From Coprinellus micaceus (Eukaryota; Basidiomycota; Agaricomycetes; Agaricales; Psathyrellaceae), in contig OX596346.1 in assembly GCA_951394405.1 (NCBI GenBank), forward strand, positions 930,001 through 994,000: 64,000 nucleotides of DNA. Reading direction: 5' to 3'. Under the pieces are notes generated by a model that did no database searches, had not been told where the DNA came from, and was given only the letters and a program-made list of their open reading frames with translations. Shown piece after piece: positions 22,372 through 34,511 of this stretch (positions within the stretch are counted from its first letter, which is position 1; every line of letters begins with the position of its first letter). Position numbers and translations under genes: made by a program.

Positions 22372-24857
22372 ATGGACGATTCTAGGGTCAAGACGTACGT
22401 TTTCTCTCCCTCTAGCTTCTCTTCGTTGCTCGCCGTCCCTTACATCCCACAACTCTACGATAAGAAACGAACCCCCGCTGACCCTACAACAGACTATCCG
22501 CCCTCGACGCCTTCATCGCCTCCCAACGCGCGCTGCTCGCACGCACGCACGAGGACATCGAGCGGCTACGCGGGTTGAAGGGCGAGGTTGTGGGCGATCC
22601 TGAGGCGTTCTTTGATCATGTCGATGAGCGGGTGCGTCTTTCTCCTTCTCTTCCCCCTTCTCATCCTTCCTCTCCCTCTTCTCTCCTTCTCTCCCCTCTT
22701 CCTCTCCCTCCCTCACGTCTCAACTGCATCCCATCACAAGATCCACCACTAACACCTCCCCAGCTCGACTCCCCGTCCTTCCGCCTAAGCGACGCAGGCG
22801 ACGCGTACAACCTCGCCTTCAAGCACAAGATCGAGTGGGGGGCGTTTACTGGGTGTGGTGCGTTACTCTCTCTTCCTTCCCTCCATCTCCGTCTCCCTAT
22901 CCCCTCAGCTCCCCCCTCCACACACCCCACACACCTCGCCCTGTCCCACCAAGGCTCTCCCGCCTCGTCCTCCTAAACCTAACTAACACCCACCCTCCAC
23001 AGACCCAACCCCCCTCACATCCCTCCCCTCCTCCCTCCCCCGCTCCCCCCTCCGCACCCAACACACCCCCCTCTCCCCCCTCCAACTCCTCGTCAAATCC
23101 GCTCGACGCACCCTCATCGACCCCGTCCTCGTCCGCTTCCCTCCCCCATCCCCCTTACACGACTCCCAACTTAACGGGATGGGTGGGCTGCCATTAAGCA
23201 GCGAAGACGCCAAACGCCAACGTGAACACGAGAAAATTAGGGAACTGAAGAGGCTGGTCAAGGCGGGAGGGAAGGGCTACAGTCGAGGTGGGGGGTTGAG
23301 GGTGCCGAAGCAGGCGGTGTGGGTGAGGGAGGACGTGGAGGACGAGGCTGGGATTGAGGTGGATGTGGACGTGGACGTTGATGTCGACGTGGATATGGAT
23401 CGGGGTGCGACGCTGACACCTTCGACTATCCCAATCAAGGAGGCGGGGGTCAAGGAAGAGGAGGAAGAGGACGTGGATATGGACGTCCTCGACCCTATCC
23501 CACCGCCTCCCCCGCCAACACCAGCCACACAACCTAAACCCAAACCCAAGTCTAAATCTGCACCTAAACTAAAAGTAACCCTCCCACTACCACCTCCACC
23601 ACCTCGTTCCTCTACGCGCAGGTTATCAACGCGTACCGCCGCCCCTTCCACCTCCACCTCCACCACCCCCGCTGCGTCTACTTCGACTTCAACTTCGGCT
23701 GCAGGGTCCTCTTCACGGCCAAATAAACGCGCGAAAGCCAAACACGAAGATGACGACGACGATGATGACTACGACCCTTATGGCGCTTCGACGAGTTACG
23801 GTGCACATACAAGCTACGGAGGGAAAGGCAAGGCGCCGCTTTCGAGTTCGAGCTCGACGCCGCCTCCGCATAATGGTAACGGAGGGTATGGAGGGAAGAG
23901 CCTCGAGGCTCTCGGACTTGGGGGCAAGATGCTCCCCACATCTACCTCGAAATCTTCGAACGCTGGTAGTCTGAAGAAAGGCAAAGGAAGGGCAGAGAAG
24001 AAAGACACCCCGAAACCGAAGCCGAGACCGGAGACGTATAAGCAGGCGTGGAGCGTGGAGGAGCAGCGGTTGCTTGAGCAGCTGTTGGAGGATATCCCGG
24101 AGGGGGAGGGGTTTCGGTACGTTTTGTTTCTTTCTACTTTTGCTTCTTTATTTTCGTTTCATATTTTTTCTGCTCTCTGTTGCCTATTTTCGACAATCTC
24201 TCTGCGCTCCGTTCCTCCCCCTAAGAGCGCGTATATCTTGGACGTCTCAATCTCCCTCCCCCTCTCTCTTTCTTCCCTTCCCTTCCTTCGAGTCTGCGGT
24301 TGGGATGCGTCGCGGGCTGTTCAAAGGTTTTTTTCTGGCTATACGCTTTTTTCGCTCCATGCACCTTCCTTCCCTTCCGTCTGCCCTCCCTCCTTCCGCT
24401 TCTACCTCTACCTCTTGCTTCTACTTCAAGGGGGAGGGGGAGCGCAAGGCTGGGAGTGGACCCTGTCATCCGTCCATCCGTGATTGTGGATGGGCACCAG
24501 CCCGGGTGTGGGGTTGGAGGCTGTTCGTTTGGACGGGGATACGGGGGTGCGGGGGTCTGGGGATTTGAGGGTAGAGATTTGAGATTTATCTTTCCGTATG
24601 CTCTAGGTCCTCTATATAGGGTGTCCCGTATGTTTTGTCCCCGGGTGTTCTGTTGTCTATACCCTCGTTCCCTTCTCCTCTCACCTCGTTCCCTTCCTCC
24701 CTTCCTCCTCTACCCCTCCCTGTCAAACCCACACTAACCACACACAAACAGGTGGCAAAAGATCTCGCGAGCGATGGGCGGGAAAAGGACGCCGAGGCAG
24801 GTGGCGAGTCGGGTGCAGAAGTATTTTGAAAAGTTGAAGAGGTTTGGTGTTGGGTAG
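22372..24857 (+). CDS. Myb/SANT-like DNA-binding protein
   Basis: Five exons close in phase (22372-22394, 22493-22631, 22764-22857, 23003-24116, 24752-24857) for 491 residues. The N-terminus (LSALDAFIASQRALLARTHE) is a helical segment found in a family of basidiomycete Myb-type proteins. Residues of about 150-420 are disordered and acidic or Ser/Thr/Pro-rich, with a run of Val-Asp repeats near 23355-23400. The C-terminal domain starts WSVEEQRLLEQLLEDIPEG and ends WQKISRAMGGKRTPRQVASR before VQKYFEKLKRF. It reads as one Myb/SANT repeat with its tryptophans and recognition helix. The last intron (635 bases) cuts this domain and is about ten times longer than the others here. Family members I know of often carry a ZZ zinc finger after the domain; this one stops seven residues past it. 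The likely role is a nuclear DNA-binding regulator. Confidence 0.75.
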
Positions 24858-25156
24858 GGGTGGCTCTTCTCTCTTCTGTTTGTTGGATGGGAGGATAGGG
24901 CTGGGTGGGGGTTAGGCTTTAGTTCCCCGGATCGTGGTGTACTTTCGCCGCCCCGCACCGTACGTGGGTCTTGGGTCTTGGGCAGATGGGGAAGGAGGGA
25001 AGGAGGGCAGGGAAGGCCCTCAAAAATAGACGGGGACAGGGCGCAGACACCGATACAGTGTTCTACCTTGGAGTGTAGTGGTACTGTGGTTTGTGCGGTT
25101 GTACCTCATCCTGCTATACATACATACGATTGGCCGCCGCGGTTCTCGATACTGGA
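24858..25156. other. Intergenic
   Basis: 3' flank of the Myb gene. Nothing recognised. Confidence 0.4.
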
Positions 25157-25519
25157 TCAAATAGTGTTTGACTGTGAGTGCTTGAGCTTGAGAGCGCAAT
25201 GAATCCGCGCTTTGAGAGTGTGTGGCGAGATCGGCTTCACAGAGAGATGAGGGATACTGGGAAGCTTCCGGCGAAAGAGTGAGATGGTAGAAGTTGTATC
25301 AAAGGTATGCCGGAGCGCGGCGTACTGAGCTTGGGGGGATGGCGGAGAGTGAGAGCGAGGCTGAACGGGTCAGGGGTGATTGGGAGGAACACATCGAAGG
25401 GATAAGTACTCACCTTGAGAGGGGAAACATGGTGTGATAGGGATGCTGAGTGGGAGGGCCATGGAGTGGAAGAAGACGAAGAGAGGTACCTGTTTGACTT
25501 GTTGTCCGAAGATTCCCAT
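25157..25519 (-). CDS. Possible small two-exon gene, unknown product
   Basis: Exons 25414-25519 and 25157-25329 flank an 84-base GTGAGT...AG intron and close in phase for 92 residues from the ATG at 25517-25519. The first exon encodes a hydrophobic stretch (VPLFVFFHSMALPLSI). The second is basic, with LFRRKLPSIPHLSVKP. It resembles no family I know and could be chance, since short open frames are common in this region. It is listed because start, splice borders and stop agree. Confidence 0.3.
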
Positions 25520-26734
25520 TACTGCCGTTTGCACTTAGGCACATACGCGGCATGTGTACGGATCGAGTTTTGGAAGCACGTTGGATAGATCTAGCGACGC
25601 TAGCCGGCTTTCTCGACGTCGTACGAGCTATGTATATCGGGGTATTTCGAAGATCACAGTGTATCTAAAATACCATATTTGAATTCGGTGGATTTGGGAC
25701 GACTACGGTGACTGTGCATGTCGGTGTGCTCCATGGTCACTGGAGGCGAGTGGGGGTTTTCACTGCGCCCATGGTTAGATCGGCGAAAGTATGTCGACGT
25801 GCTAGTTGTGTATGGAGGCAGGCGGGCACCGGGTGAGGGTGGTTGTGTGGCTGTGACGCCACGCGTCGGATGGTGAGGTTTGTCAGCCCGAGTGATGTAT
25901 GCCAGTGGGCGCCTATTTACTCCACGGACGATTGTCAAGGCTAATTTGGGGGAGATTCGATGGAGGTGGCGTTGAATTAAAACTTACGGAGAGGGGGTAT
26001 ATCGTGTCGGTTATGTGTGCTGAAATTTAAGCTGTGTCGAATAGAGGTTCGGGAAATAGAGATCCTCCTCGGCAAAAACCGATTGGGGAGTCTCCCGTCC
26101 TCATCTCACCACATATACCTGATGAATTGGTTTTTGGGCCTTCTTAGCTATAGGCCGCCTTGGTACATGGCCACGGGGTGCTGAAAATTTCCTTCAGGGC
26201 CACGATACTGTAAAATGGGGACACACATTTCGTCGAAATGCCCGGAGTTCGTCTGCTGGACTCCGTACATGTTTACTTTGGGTGCCTTGCACGAAGGTGC
26301 GACCTAGGCGAGCGGATTGGCTAGTGTAAATGGGAGACTTGCGATTCTAACTTAGTAGGGTCAAGGGAGGGGAAGCCTATGAGTCCGAGCTGCTTCGTCC
26401 CGACGCCGTTCAAATCCCTGGACACTCTTCAGTGGACAGGTTTATAGGACTACAGGTTCGGCCCAATCCGGTCGCGTGGAAAATTCTTCGGCTGGCCTAG
26501 ATTTAGTCTGAGACTGACTTTCCTGTCCCTTACGTTCACTGCCCTATTCGGTGCCCTAGACAAACCGAATGCGATTGGAGGGATGTCGGGGAGCAATCAA
26601 TTTGAATCATGAATTCGCTGCTCCGGGTGCGATCCCGGAGCCATATCGTGTATCTTGACTGATTATGACAACGTTTGACTACCTGCGTGACCCCTACCTA
26701 GTCATCATAAGGAATGAGTCAGGACTCCTTGGGG
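25520..26734. other. Intergenic, probable 5' flank of the Helitron
   Basis: No supported gene. Near the right end is a perfect 8-bp hairpin (26620-26641). The 5' terminus of the Helitron is expected here or to the left, but the required TC end cannot be picked by eye. Confidence 0.4.
26620..26662 (+). repeat. Hairpin followed by CTGA, Helitron-3'-end-like
   Basis: GCTCCGGG and CCCGGAGC form a perfect 8-bp stem around a 6-base loop (26620-26641). Seventeen bases later comes CTGA and then T (26659-26663). Helitron 3' ends are known to carry a short GC-rich hairpin shortly before CTRR, with insertion before T. The site lies upstream of the Helitron gene, so it could end a different, neighbouring element. 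This is a weak call. Confidence 0.3.
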
Positions 26735-26742
26735 TATATAAA
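26735..26742 (+). promoter_or_regulatory. TATA box of the Helitron gene
   Basis: TATATAAA lies 63 bases upstream of the ATG at 26798, a normal distance for a fungal core promoter with a short leader. Confidence 0.65.
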
Positions 26743-26797
26743 GCCCTCGCGTGAAGGGAGAACCTTGAATTTCACCCCCACCCTCCAGTTGAACACA

Positions 26798-29700
26798 ATG
26801 GCTGACCTGCAACTGCTGCAGAAAGGTAAGTGTCCAACTTTTCAAAGTTTTGACGCTATGCTCACGCACCAACTCTTCTTTTGCGCGCCTCATCTCTCGG
26901 ATGGCGGATCGCATCATCGCTATATGACCTCTATCTACCTACCACCTACTATGGGAATTGTCTACATCATTTATAGATCTTTTCCTCGACCGCATTATTG
27001 CGGCCAATGGGACAACTCGTACAGAGCGAATGAATGTTCGTATTTTCAATGAATATTACAGTCTCCGGATCATCTCGCGTACGACTGAGGCACTGGGGCC
27101 TAAAATTGGCGACGAGCACTATCTAATCATAACTGGTATGAAGCCTAGCACCCTTGTTGAGTACCATAGGTTTATTTTAGGTAAAGAGCTAAAGACTTTG
27201 TGTTCATATCATGGAATCCCTACCTTCAACGCTAAGACAGATGCGATGCGCCTCTGTTTGCAGCGCCATACCGAATGTGGGTCTGACTGCATCCAAGTGG
27301 TGCTCACTTTTAAAATTCTTCCAAAGCCGCGCTTCAAGGTAGACTCAAAATTCATGTCAGCGATGCTCAACATAGACCCTAGGCCAGTCATGATAAAGGA
27401 GACTGTACCATTGCCTAGGCGTCCTCTGAACGCTCACGAGGCAGCTGAAGTTTCTAGTTATGTCAATGGGTCCTATAGTCACCTTGAGCCGGCAACTATG
27501 AGCTTGAAAGAATCCATCATTCGAGAGTGGCAGGATACTTTGTCTCCAGAAATGTTTTTGAGGGCGCCCTGTGCCGTGTGTGCAAGGCTAGTGTCTCGTA
27601 CCTCTCTGCGGCAAGTCAATGCAGTCGACTTAAACTTGAGTCTCTTGAGGAACGAACAGCTTCCCATACAGATCTGTCCGAATGAATACGACTTCCGTCT
27701 ATACGACCGCGCAATCCTCCATGCTCCTGGGGTACATGACAAATGGCGACTCGGTTTACTGGATGTCTGTGGGCCGTGTGCGAGCGATCTCCATGATGGG
27801 AAGATGCCGAAATTCGCGCTTGCCAATTGGCTATACTACGGACGGGCTGCATTACCTGGCGAAGTGAAGACTGCGTTCAGCCAATCGACTGTATTTGAGA
27901 GAGTCTTGGTCGCTCGTGCACGATCCAATGTTCTGTCTTGCCGTTTTAGCACTAACTGCAAAACTGATCAACCTCAGCGTCCGGATACTCACGGGGACCC
28001 TCAGCCCGTAGCCAATAATAAAGGGAACTCGTTCAGACACACCAGTAAAGGTATGAAAGGGAATGTGGTGGTGACGCCGATGGATCTTCTTCGTTTGAAC
28101 GACTATCTGCCTCCGTCTCCGGAGACCGTGCGAGACACGTTATGTATCTTGTTCACAGGTTCAAATCAGGAAGTGACGAAGGATTTGATTGAGTCTCGAA
28201 AATTGTTCCCGATTCTCGTGCGGAAGAGCAGAGTGAAGCTTCTCATTCAGTTCCTCCTGGCTAACAATGCACACTACGGTCCCGTAGCAGGATTCAAAGG
28301 GTTCAGCAGTCAACATTTAGATAGCTTGTTCGCTGGTACAGATGACATGGGAGTACCAGATCGCGTTGAAGTCGCCCAGCTCCGCGAAAATGATGCCTCG
28401 GACGCCCTTACGTCTGGATACCTGCCTGAGATCAGTGCCACTCAGATCCCGAATGATGCGGAGGATGGTGAAGCCCTGATGATGGAAAATGTTGGATACA
28501 CGCTGAGTGATCGAACCCCTCAGGCATACAACCGAATGAAGTTGGCTGCGATGCAGAGATGTCTCGACAAAAAGCCCTTTTTGAACCTACGGCGGGGAAG
28601 TGCGGTCCTTCCGGATTTCTCTAATCCTTTTATCTTGTCATGGTTGCTCCCTCATCTGGACCCATGGGGTATCGGGGGCTTCTACCATCCTTGCCGCTCG
28701 CGCTATTTGAGTATGGAGGAACAATTGGCGCACATGCTGCAGATGGATGACGAGTGGTTCGCGTCGGATCCTGAATTCCCCTTCATATTCTATAACGTGA
28801 TCCGCAAAAAAATAGTGTCACAGAGCCTGCGCTTCTCGGCGCCTATTTCTAAATATCGACGCATTGTCGACGATGTGCTTAAAGTAGATCGAGTACTCCT
28901 TGTGAAATTGGCCCAGAGGTTTGACTCCAATCCGTTGTATTATCCAGAGAGTGAACGAGAGATGGATATCATACGCTTACTTCGCTCAATAGGCACATCT
29001 TCCGCTGGTGTCCCCGGTAGTGCTGCCCAGAAGATCGTGATGCGAAATGAGATCAGGAGTATGATCATAGCGTACGGTTCGCCGACGATGTTCATTACAT
29101 TGACCCCCTCCGACAGGGACAATATTCTGGTCCAGGTGCTGAGCTCTTCCAATCGGGAAGTCGGGGATTTTCTTAGGGGTGATACTTTGGGAGATTGGCG
29201 CCGCAATTTACTAGCTACCCGAAACCCCGGTGCGTGTGCAATATTTTTTGACCGTGTTATAAAGGGGTTTATAGACATAGTACTTCGGTATGGACGCGCG
29301 GAAGGGGGCTTATATGGATGTTGCAACGCCTACTACGGTACTGTGGAGGCACAGGGAAGAGGGACGTTGCACTGCCATCTCCTGATATGGCTAACAGGCC
29401 ACCCATCCCCTTTAATACTGCGTAATCTATTAGAGTCTTCTGATGAATATAAGGGCAGGCTTTTTGTTTGGTTAGAGTCCGTGATGCAGGGCGACTTTGT
29501 CGGAGAAAATGGTAGGCGGATAGGAGCCGACGCCTGGAATGCGCGTAAGGAGCGCGAAATGAGGGGGGCTGGTCCAATCCACCCCGGCGCATTGATTGGG
29601 CCTTTGATCAAAGATTACGAACGCGGTCACTTCTGGGAAGAGTTCGGAATGTATGTGAATCAGCTTCTTGTAGAATATAAATTGCATGAGCATAAGGCTA

Positions 29701-32700
29701 CGTGTTGGAAGTATCTCTCCCGGGGGGAGGAGCGAACGGACGCCAACTGCCGTCTGGGAATGGATGGGACGGTCGTACCTGAGACTTGCGTGGACCCGGA
29801 CACCTTGGCCATCAGTGTGAAGCGAACTCATCCGTGGATGTCGCATTTTACTGATGTCGCCACCTTCTTATTGAAATGCAATACTGATAATAAATTCATT
29901 GGGTCGGGAGAAGAAGCCAATGCCTTTATGTACTATGTCACGGACTATATGGCAAAGCCATCCATGCCAATGCACGTCGGACTTTTTGCTCTTTCGTATG
30001 CTATCACTAGGATAGAGCAACGGCTGCGATATCCTGAAGGCGGCGACGGAACTCTTCCCGACGACAGACTTGTGTCTGCGATGACTATTGCCGTGAATAG
30101 CATGATGGGTCACCAAGAGATTTCACACCCTCAGGTCATGAGTTACCTAGTGGGGGGCGGAGATCATTACACGAGCGAGACGTTCGTTTCCTTCAATTGG
30201 GGTAATATCCATGCATATATGACGGCCTTCTGGTTCCCTAATCAAATTGGATCGAACTCCAATGAGGAGAATGTCTCTTTATCAATGGCCGCTAGTGAAG
30301 GGGTGATGGTTTCAAGTCAACGGCTCGACTATGTGTACCGTTGCGTTCAGGAACCATATGACCGACTCTGTCTGTATGACTTCTTCTCTGTGGTGCGCAA
30401 GTTGTCAGCGGGGCGTCGGGAAAACGAACAGCCGTTAAATTCTGGCCCCACAATTGGAGGAGACTTCGGCGAAACATTCGGAAATTGCGCCAGGTTTTCT
30501 TCACGCGACCATCCACAATTCACGTCTCATTACTTAAAGATGAGGAGAGAAAGGTGCGTCCCTGTGCTCCTAGGACCATCTGTTCTGGGTTCATACGGCA
30601 ATACCGATAGTGATAGGCGATGTATGCAGATTTTGGCCTTGTTCAAGCCCTGGCGGCGTGCGGGGGATCTCAAAACCTTAGATCAGACGTGGAGAGATGC
30701 TTTAACTGAGCTTCAGGCAACACTCGGTGATTATCACAAATCCATAATTGCGAATTTTGATACGCTAGCGATATCCAAAAATGAGAGGGACAAGGGAATG
30801 AATCGGAGGCGCCGCGACAAGCGCCCACAGTCCGGTGTTCTATCGGACCACGGCATGACCATTGCCGACCTGATCTCCGAGGACGCCGAGTCTGGGCAAA
30901 TGGATGGCACTGCTGTGGCGGTAGATTCTGGATCCGTGTATGATACTTTAGCGCAAATCGTTGACCTTTCATCTTCTGTGTATTCGGATGCCTCTCATAC
31001 GAGGCTGTCGCAGTTGATAGGCCCTCTTTGTGCCGCAGACCTCGATCGCTGTTACCCGGTCAGTATGGTCCCGGCTTTGCCTCAAGGTGCTGCTGCTGAA
31101 GCTGCTTTGTCAAACCGGGCATTTTCGCCTCTTCGCGAGCCTGGTGAATCTGTAGAGGATACGGGCATCCGGGACCATATTCGTCATGTAGCGGCTATGC
31201 GTCTAAATCATATCAATTCGGTAATTGAGGAAGGCGACCCATCGATGCGCCCGCAATCAAACACGTCACTCAGCAGTCGCGTCATTGAACCGGGTGTTTC
31301 CATAGCTCGCGTCTCGGATTCTTCAGATTTCAGTAGTGGAGAATTGGACATCGCGCCGGGTGGTCAAGGGGCAGACACTCCTCTTGCAAGTCTTTTAGAC
31401 CGGAAGTGGCGATGTGTATCCCAGGTCGTACGCGAAAAGAAGCTGCATACCAATCCTGAACAACTTCGAGCGTTTATGATCGTTGCGCGGCACGTGATCG
31501 TAGGTGGGCGCCAATTGCTAATGTACATCGGTGGTATGGGCGGGACTGGCAAGTCGCATGTCGTTCAGTCCATGGTAAGACTACTAGAGCTGCTTGGACG
31601 GCGGAAAGAATTGCTCATAGGCGCACCCACAGGCATAGCTGCTGTCCTTATAGGTGGAGCGACTTTACATTCTCTTGTCATGGCTAGCGCGTCTAAGCGA
31701 CAGGGGGTCAGCCAACGGCTGGGTGACATTTGGAGGCCAGTCCGGTACCTCGTAATTGACGAGATCTCAATGGTCGGCGCATCATTTCTCGCCTTGATGT
31801 CGAGCCGAATGCGCATTGCAAAAGGCGAGGATCCTCTCAATAGTAGTCATCCATTCGGAGGTGTTAATGTCATCTGCCTGGGCGACTTCTGTCAATTGAA
31901 ACCGGTGAACCAGCACGGCTTGTTCTCTTCCTCCATTGCCTCGCATCCGGCATTTGAAGACGTGAGGGATAGTAGCGGTCTTGACGCAGTTACGGGCGTC
32001 TACCTCTGGCGTCAATTCACGACGGTTGTTCAGCTGACAGAGAATCAGAGGCAAAGGCACGACCCCGTATATAGTACCGTTTTGTCCAATATTCGCACGA
32101 AATCTTGGAGTGTTCCTGTCAATGGCAGGGTTTGGACAGACAAGATGTACGTCGACTACTTGCAGACTAGGTTAATATCAAGGGTTTCGAAAAGGTCCCC
32201 GGGCGAGTTATCCCTGTTCGCTAATGCGCCAGTCATCGTGGGTCATCGTATTCTGCGGGATGCAATCAACGTGAAACTAATCCAATTCCAGTCTCGTCAG
32301 GAAGGTAAAGCGGTCCACATTTACCATGCGCGAGATGCGGTCTCGGGTCAGCCAGTAGATGGACCATTGAAAGAGATCCTCTGGAGCTTGCCATCGAACC
32401 GGTGTGGAGATGTGCTGGGAAAGTTACCTTTATTCGTCGGCATGCGTGTCATGATCATGGAGAATCTTGCAATCAGTAACGGCATAGTCAATGGCGCAGA
32501 GGGTCGAGTTACAGAGATCAAGTACCACGTAGGATCTGACGGGCGTCGGGTAGCTGACGCGGTCTATGTTCATGTACCTGGGAGTCAGGTATCCGTACCT
32601 GGCTTGGACCCCGACGTCGTCGTTGTCGGTCCAGTGTCTTTCAGCGTCCAGTACAACTTTTCTGCGCATTCTTCTCAGATCACGGTGCAGTCCTTCAGAA

Positions 32701-33029
32701 GGAAGCAGATCCCGGTCATGCCTGCGTATTGTTACACCGATTATAAATCACAAGGGAGAACACTGGATCGTTGTATTGTCGATTTGGCGACGGCTCACGG
32801 ACAAGGCGTGTATGTCATGCTTTCCCGAGCTAGAAGCCTAAACGGTCTCCTCATCCTGCGCTGGTTCCCACCCACGCAAATTTTCCAACGCTCGTCCGAG
32901 GAACTGAGGCTAGAGCTTTCCAGATTGGATGCTCTCGATGAGGCAACGCGTTCTGAGTACGAACAGCATCCCATTTTCTCCGCTGTAGTTACATCAGTGA
33001 CCCAGTTAGCGATGGAGGGGGTTTGGTAG
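26798..33029 (+). CDS. Helitron Rep-helicase (rolling-circle transposase)
   Basis: A 28-base first exon (26798-26825), a 151-base intron and one long exon (26977-33029) give 2026 residues with no stop or frameshift. The N-terminal third holds cysteine pairs and LHDGKMPKFALANWLYYG, the layout of the DUF6570 region of fungal Helitrons. The Helitron-like Rep domain carries the HUH motif in GRGTLHCHLLIWL near residue 806 and the catalytic tyrosine block MYYVTDYMAK near residue 994. A Pif1-type helicase follows, with Walker A GGMGGTGKS near residue 1527, Walker B LVIDEISMVGA near 1602, GDFCQLKPV and the late motif YKSQGRTLDRCIVDLA. It would nick and join single DNA strands at the element ends and unwind the donor. 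All key residues are present and a TATA box precedes it, so the gene looks functional. Confidence 0.93.
26798..33029 (+). mobile_element. Helitron transposon, minimum extent
   Basis: The element must contain the Rep-helicase gene and extends beyond it on both sides. The 5' TC end and the 3' hairpin plus CTRR end could not be fixed. Whether the accessory genes to the right (to about 41.6 kb) are inside the element is open. Confidence 0.6.
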
Positions 33030-33659
33030 ACTGTGGTGCGTGTTCTTTTTGGGCCCGACCGGTCGAAGTTAGCTATGGTGGAGAGCAAATGATGTTCGGG
33101 TGGTGGGTATATTGCTGGGAGCCGGCGTGGGTTTGCAATCAGTGAGTGGTGGTCTGTGGTGGTGCGGTCTGTGAGGAGGTAGTGATTGAACGTTGATACG
33201 CCATTATCTTGGGAGTATTATGAATACGAAAGGGGTTTTCAGAGGAGCGATAAGTGCATGGAGGGGTGGGGAAATCGAGACACAGATGAGAACATCGTCA
33301 GATAGTGTGGACCGGGTGCTTGGTTCCCATCCGTCGAGATTTCGATAAGTCCAGTTTCGAACATGTTCGGTTGGTTGCCGGCAGGAGATGAGGGAATCCA
33401 GGGCGAGAGGAACGTTCATTACCAGTCGAAGAGATAACCGGAATGAATTGGGCCCCACATTTCACCAGGTCATCTGCCACCGACTACAGGCGACTGATGT
33501 GACATATCGGTCTGGTCTCTGGATATTACCCTTATTTCCGTGTGGGAGGGTCGGCGTAGCTTGCGGATGATCTGAACTCAGCCTTCGATGTCATATAGAT
33601 TGTTACACGAGTTATACAGTGATGAAGAGTCGACGAGGTCCTGGCAAGATGTCGGATCC
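33030..33659. other. Helitron 3' flank, nothing recognised
   Basis: 630 bases between the Helitron stop and the end of the convergent orphan gene. No gene, hairpin or clear terminus was found by eye. Confidence 0.4.
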
Positions 33660-34511
33660 CTAGGTGTGGGCGGCGGGCTGCTGGAAATACCTCCTCTCTT
33701 CCACTAAATATGCCTTCGTTCTGTCGAGAGGAGGGCGCCTGCCTACGGCTTCGACGAATGCAATTGCTGAGATGTGGCTGGTAAACCCCACCGACAGAAG
33801 ATGGTTGTCCATTTTGGTGGTGCACATGATGGAATCGCCGCTGAATTGTGTACTGCAGAATTTGTCTGCCAGCTTGATCAAAGCATGGCGCGGGTCGTTC
33901 AGAGGATCAAGGTGGTCGTGGTCTGCCAAGCCGGGGTGAGGGCCGTACACCACGAATGCGGCGGGTGGCGGGTGAAGGCGGCTGCGCCATCCGGATATGG
34001 AAAGGTGGTGGAGGTAGGTGTGCCCACCGCTATCGCTCTGCGTCGAAATCGAGGACGATCCACGCATGCTACTATCAACTGGAGAGACGGTCGGGTAACG
34101 AACGTCGATTGGGTTGGGATCCGGGTTCTTCAGAAGGCTAGCGGCTGCACTATGCAGTGCGTCGATGGACATTGTGAGGGCAGCGAACCCCCCGCTTGCG
34201 CTGTGGACGGACGAGCGGTTCGGCGTGATGCTTTCGAGTTTGTTGGAGAATGCCCCAGCGACTTCCTCCCAGGCGTCGACAGCGGATTGTAATGTGTTTG
34301 TCGCGATATCGCGGCACTGTGGCTCGAGCGACAGCATGCCCAATTGAGAGCCCAAGATGTCGACTTCGCCCTTGACTCGCTCGAAGTTCTCTTCGATTAA
34401 GCATGCGAGTGCACGGAGGGTCGACACCACCGAGGCCGTGTGCTCATCGATACGGTCTAGTTCCAGGTTCATAGATGATAGGTTGGGGACCCCAGATGCG
34501 TCGCTGCACAT
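33660..34511 (-). CDS. Hypothetical protein, 283 residues
   Basis: A single uninterrupted frame from the ATG at 34509-34511 to a TAG. The first 110 residues look helical and possibly coiled (LACLIEENFERVKGEVDILG). Serine-rich linkers follow, then a hydrophobic and charged block (DPRHALIKLADKFCSTQF through HISAIAFVEAVG) that looks like a folded domain. I do not recognise the family. No intron is needed, unlike most genes in the window. It is convergent with the Helitron gene and could be a passenger or a host gene. Confidence 0.5.
   Translation of the reverse strand: MCSDASGVPNLSSMNLELDRIDEHTASVVSTLRALACLIEENFERVKGEVDILGSQLGMLSLEPQCRDIATNTLQSAVDAWEEVAGAFSNKLESITPNRSSVHSASGGFAALTMSIDALHSAAASLLKNPDPNPIDVRYPTVSPVDSSMRGSSSISTQSDSGGHTYLHHLSISGWRSRLHPPPAAFVVYGPHPGLADHDHLDPLNDPRHALIKLADKFCSTQFSGDSIMCTTKMDNHLLSVGFTSHISAIAFVEAVGRRPPLDRTKAYLVEERRYFQQPAAHT

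Noticed and set aside
23179..24483. Single long ORF reading through the Myb gene
   Set aside because: Its end lies in the 635-base intron. The spliced exon at 24752 completes the Myb domain, which fits much better.
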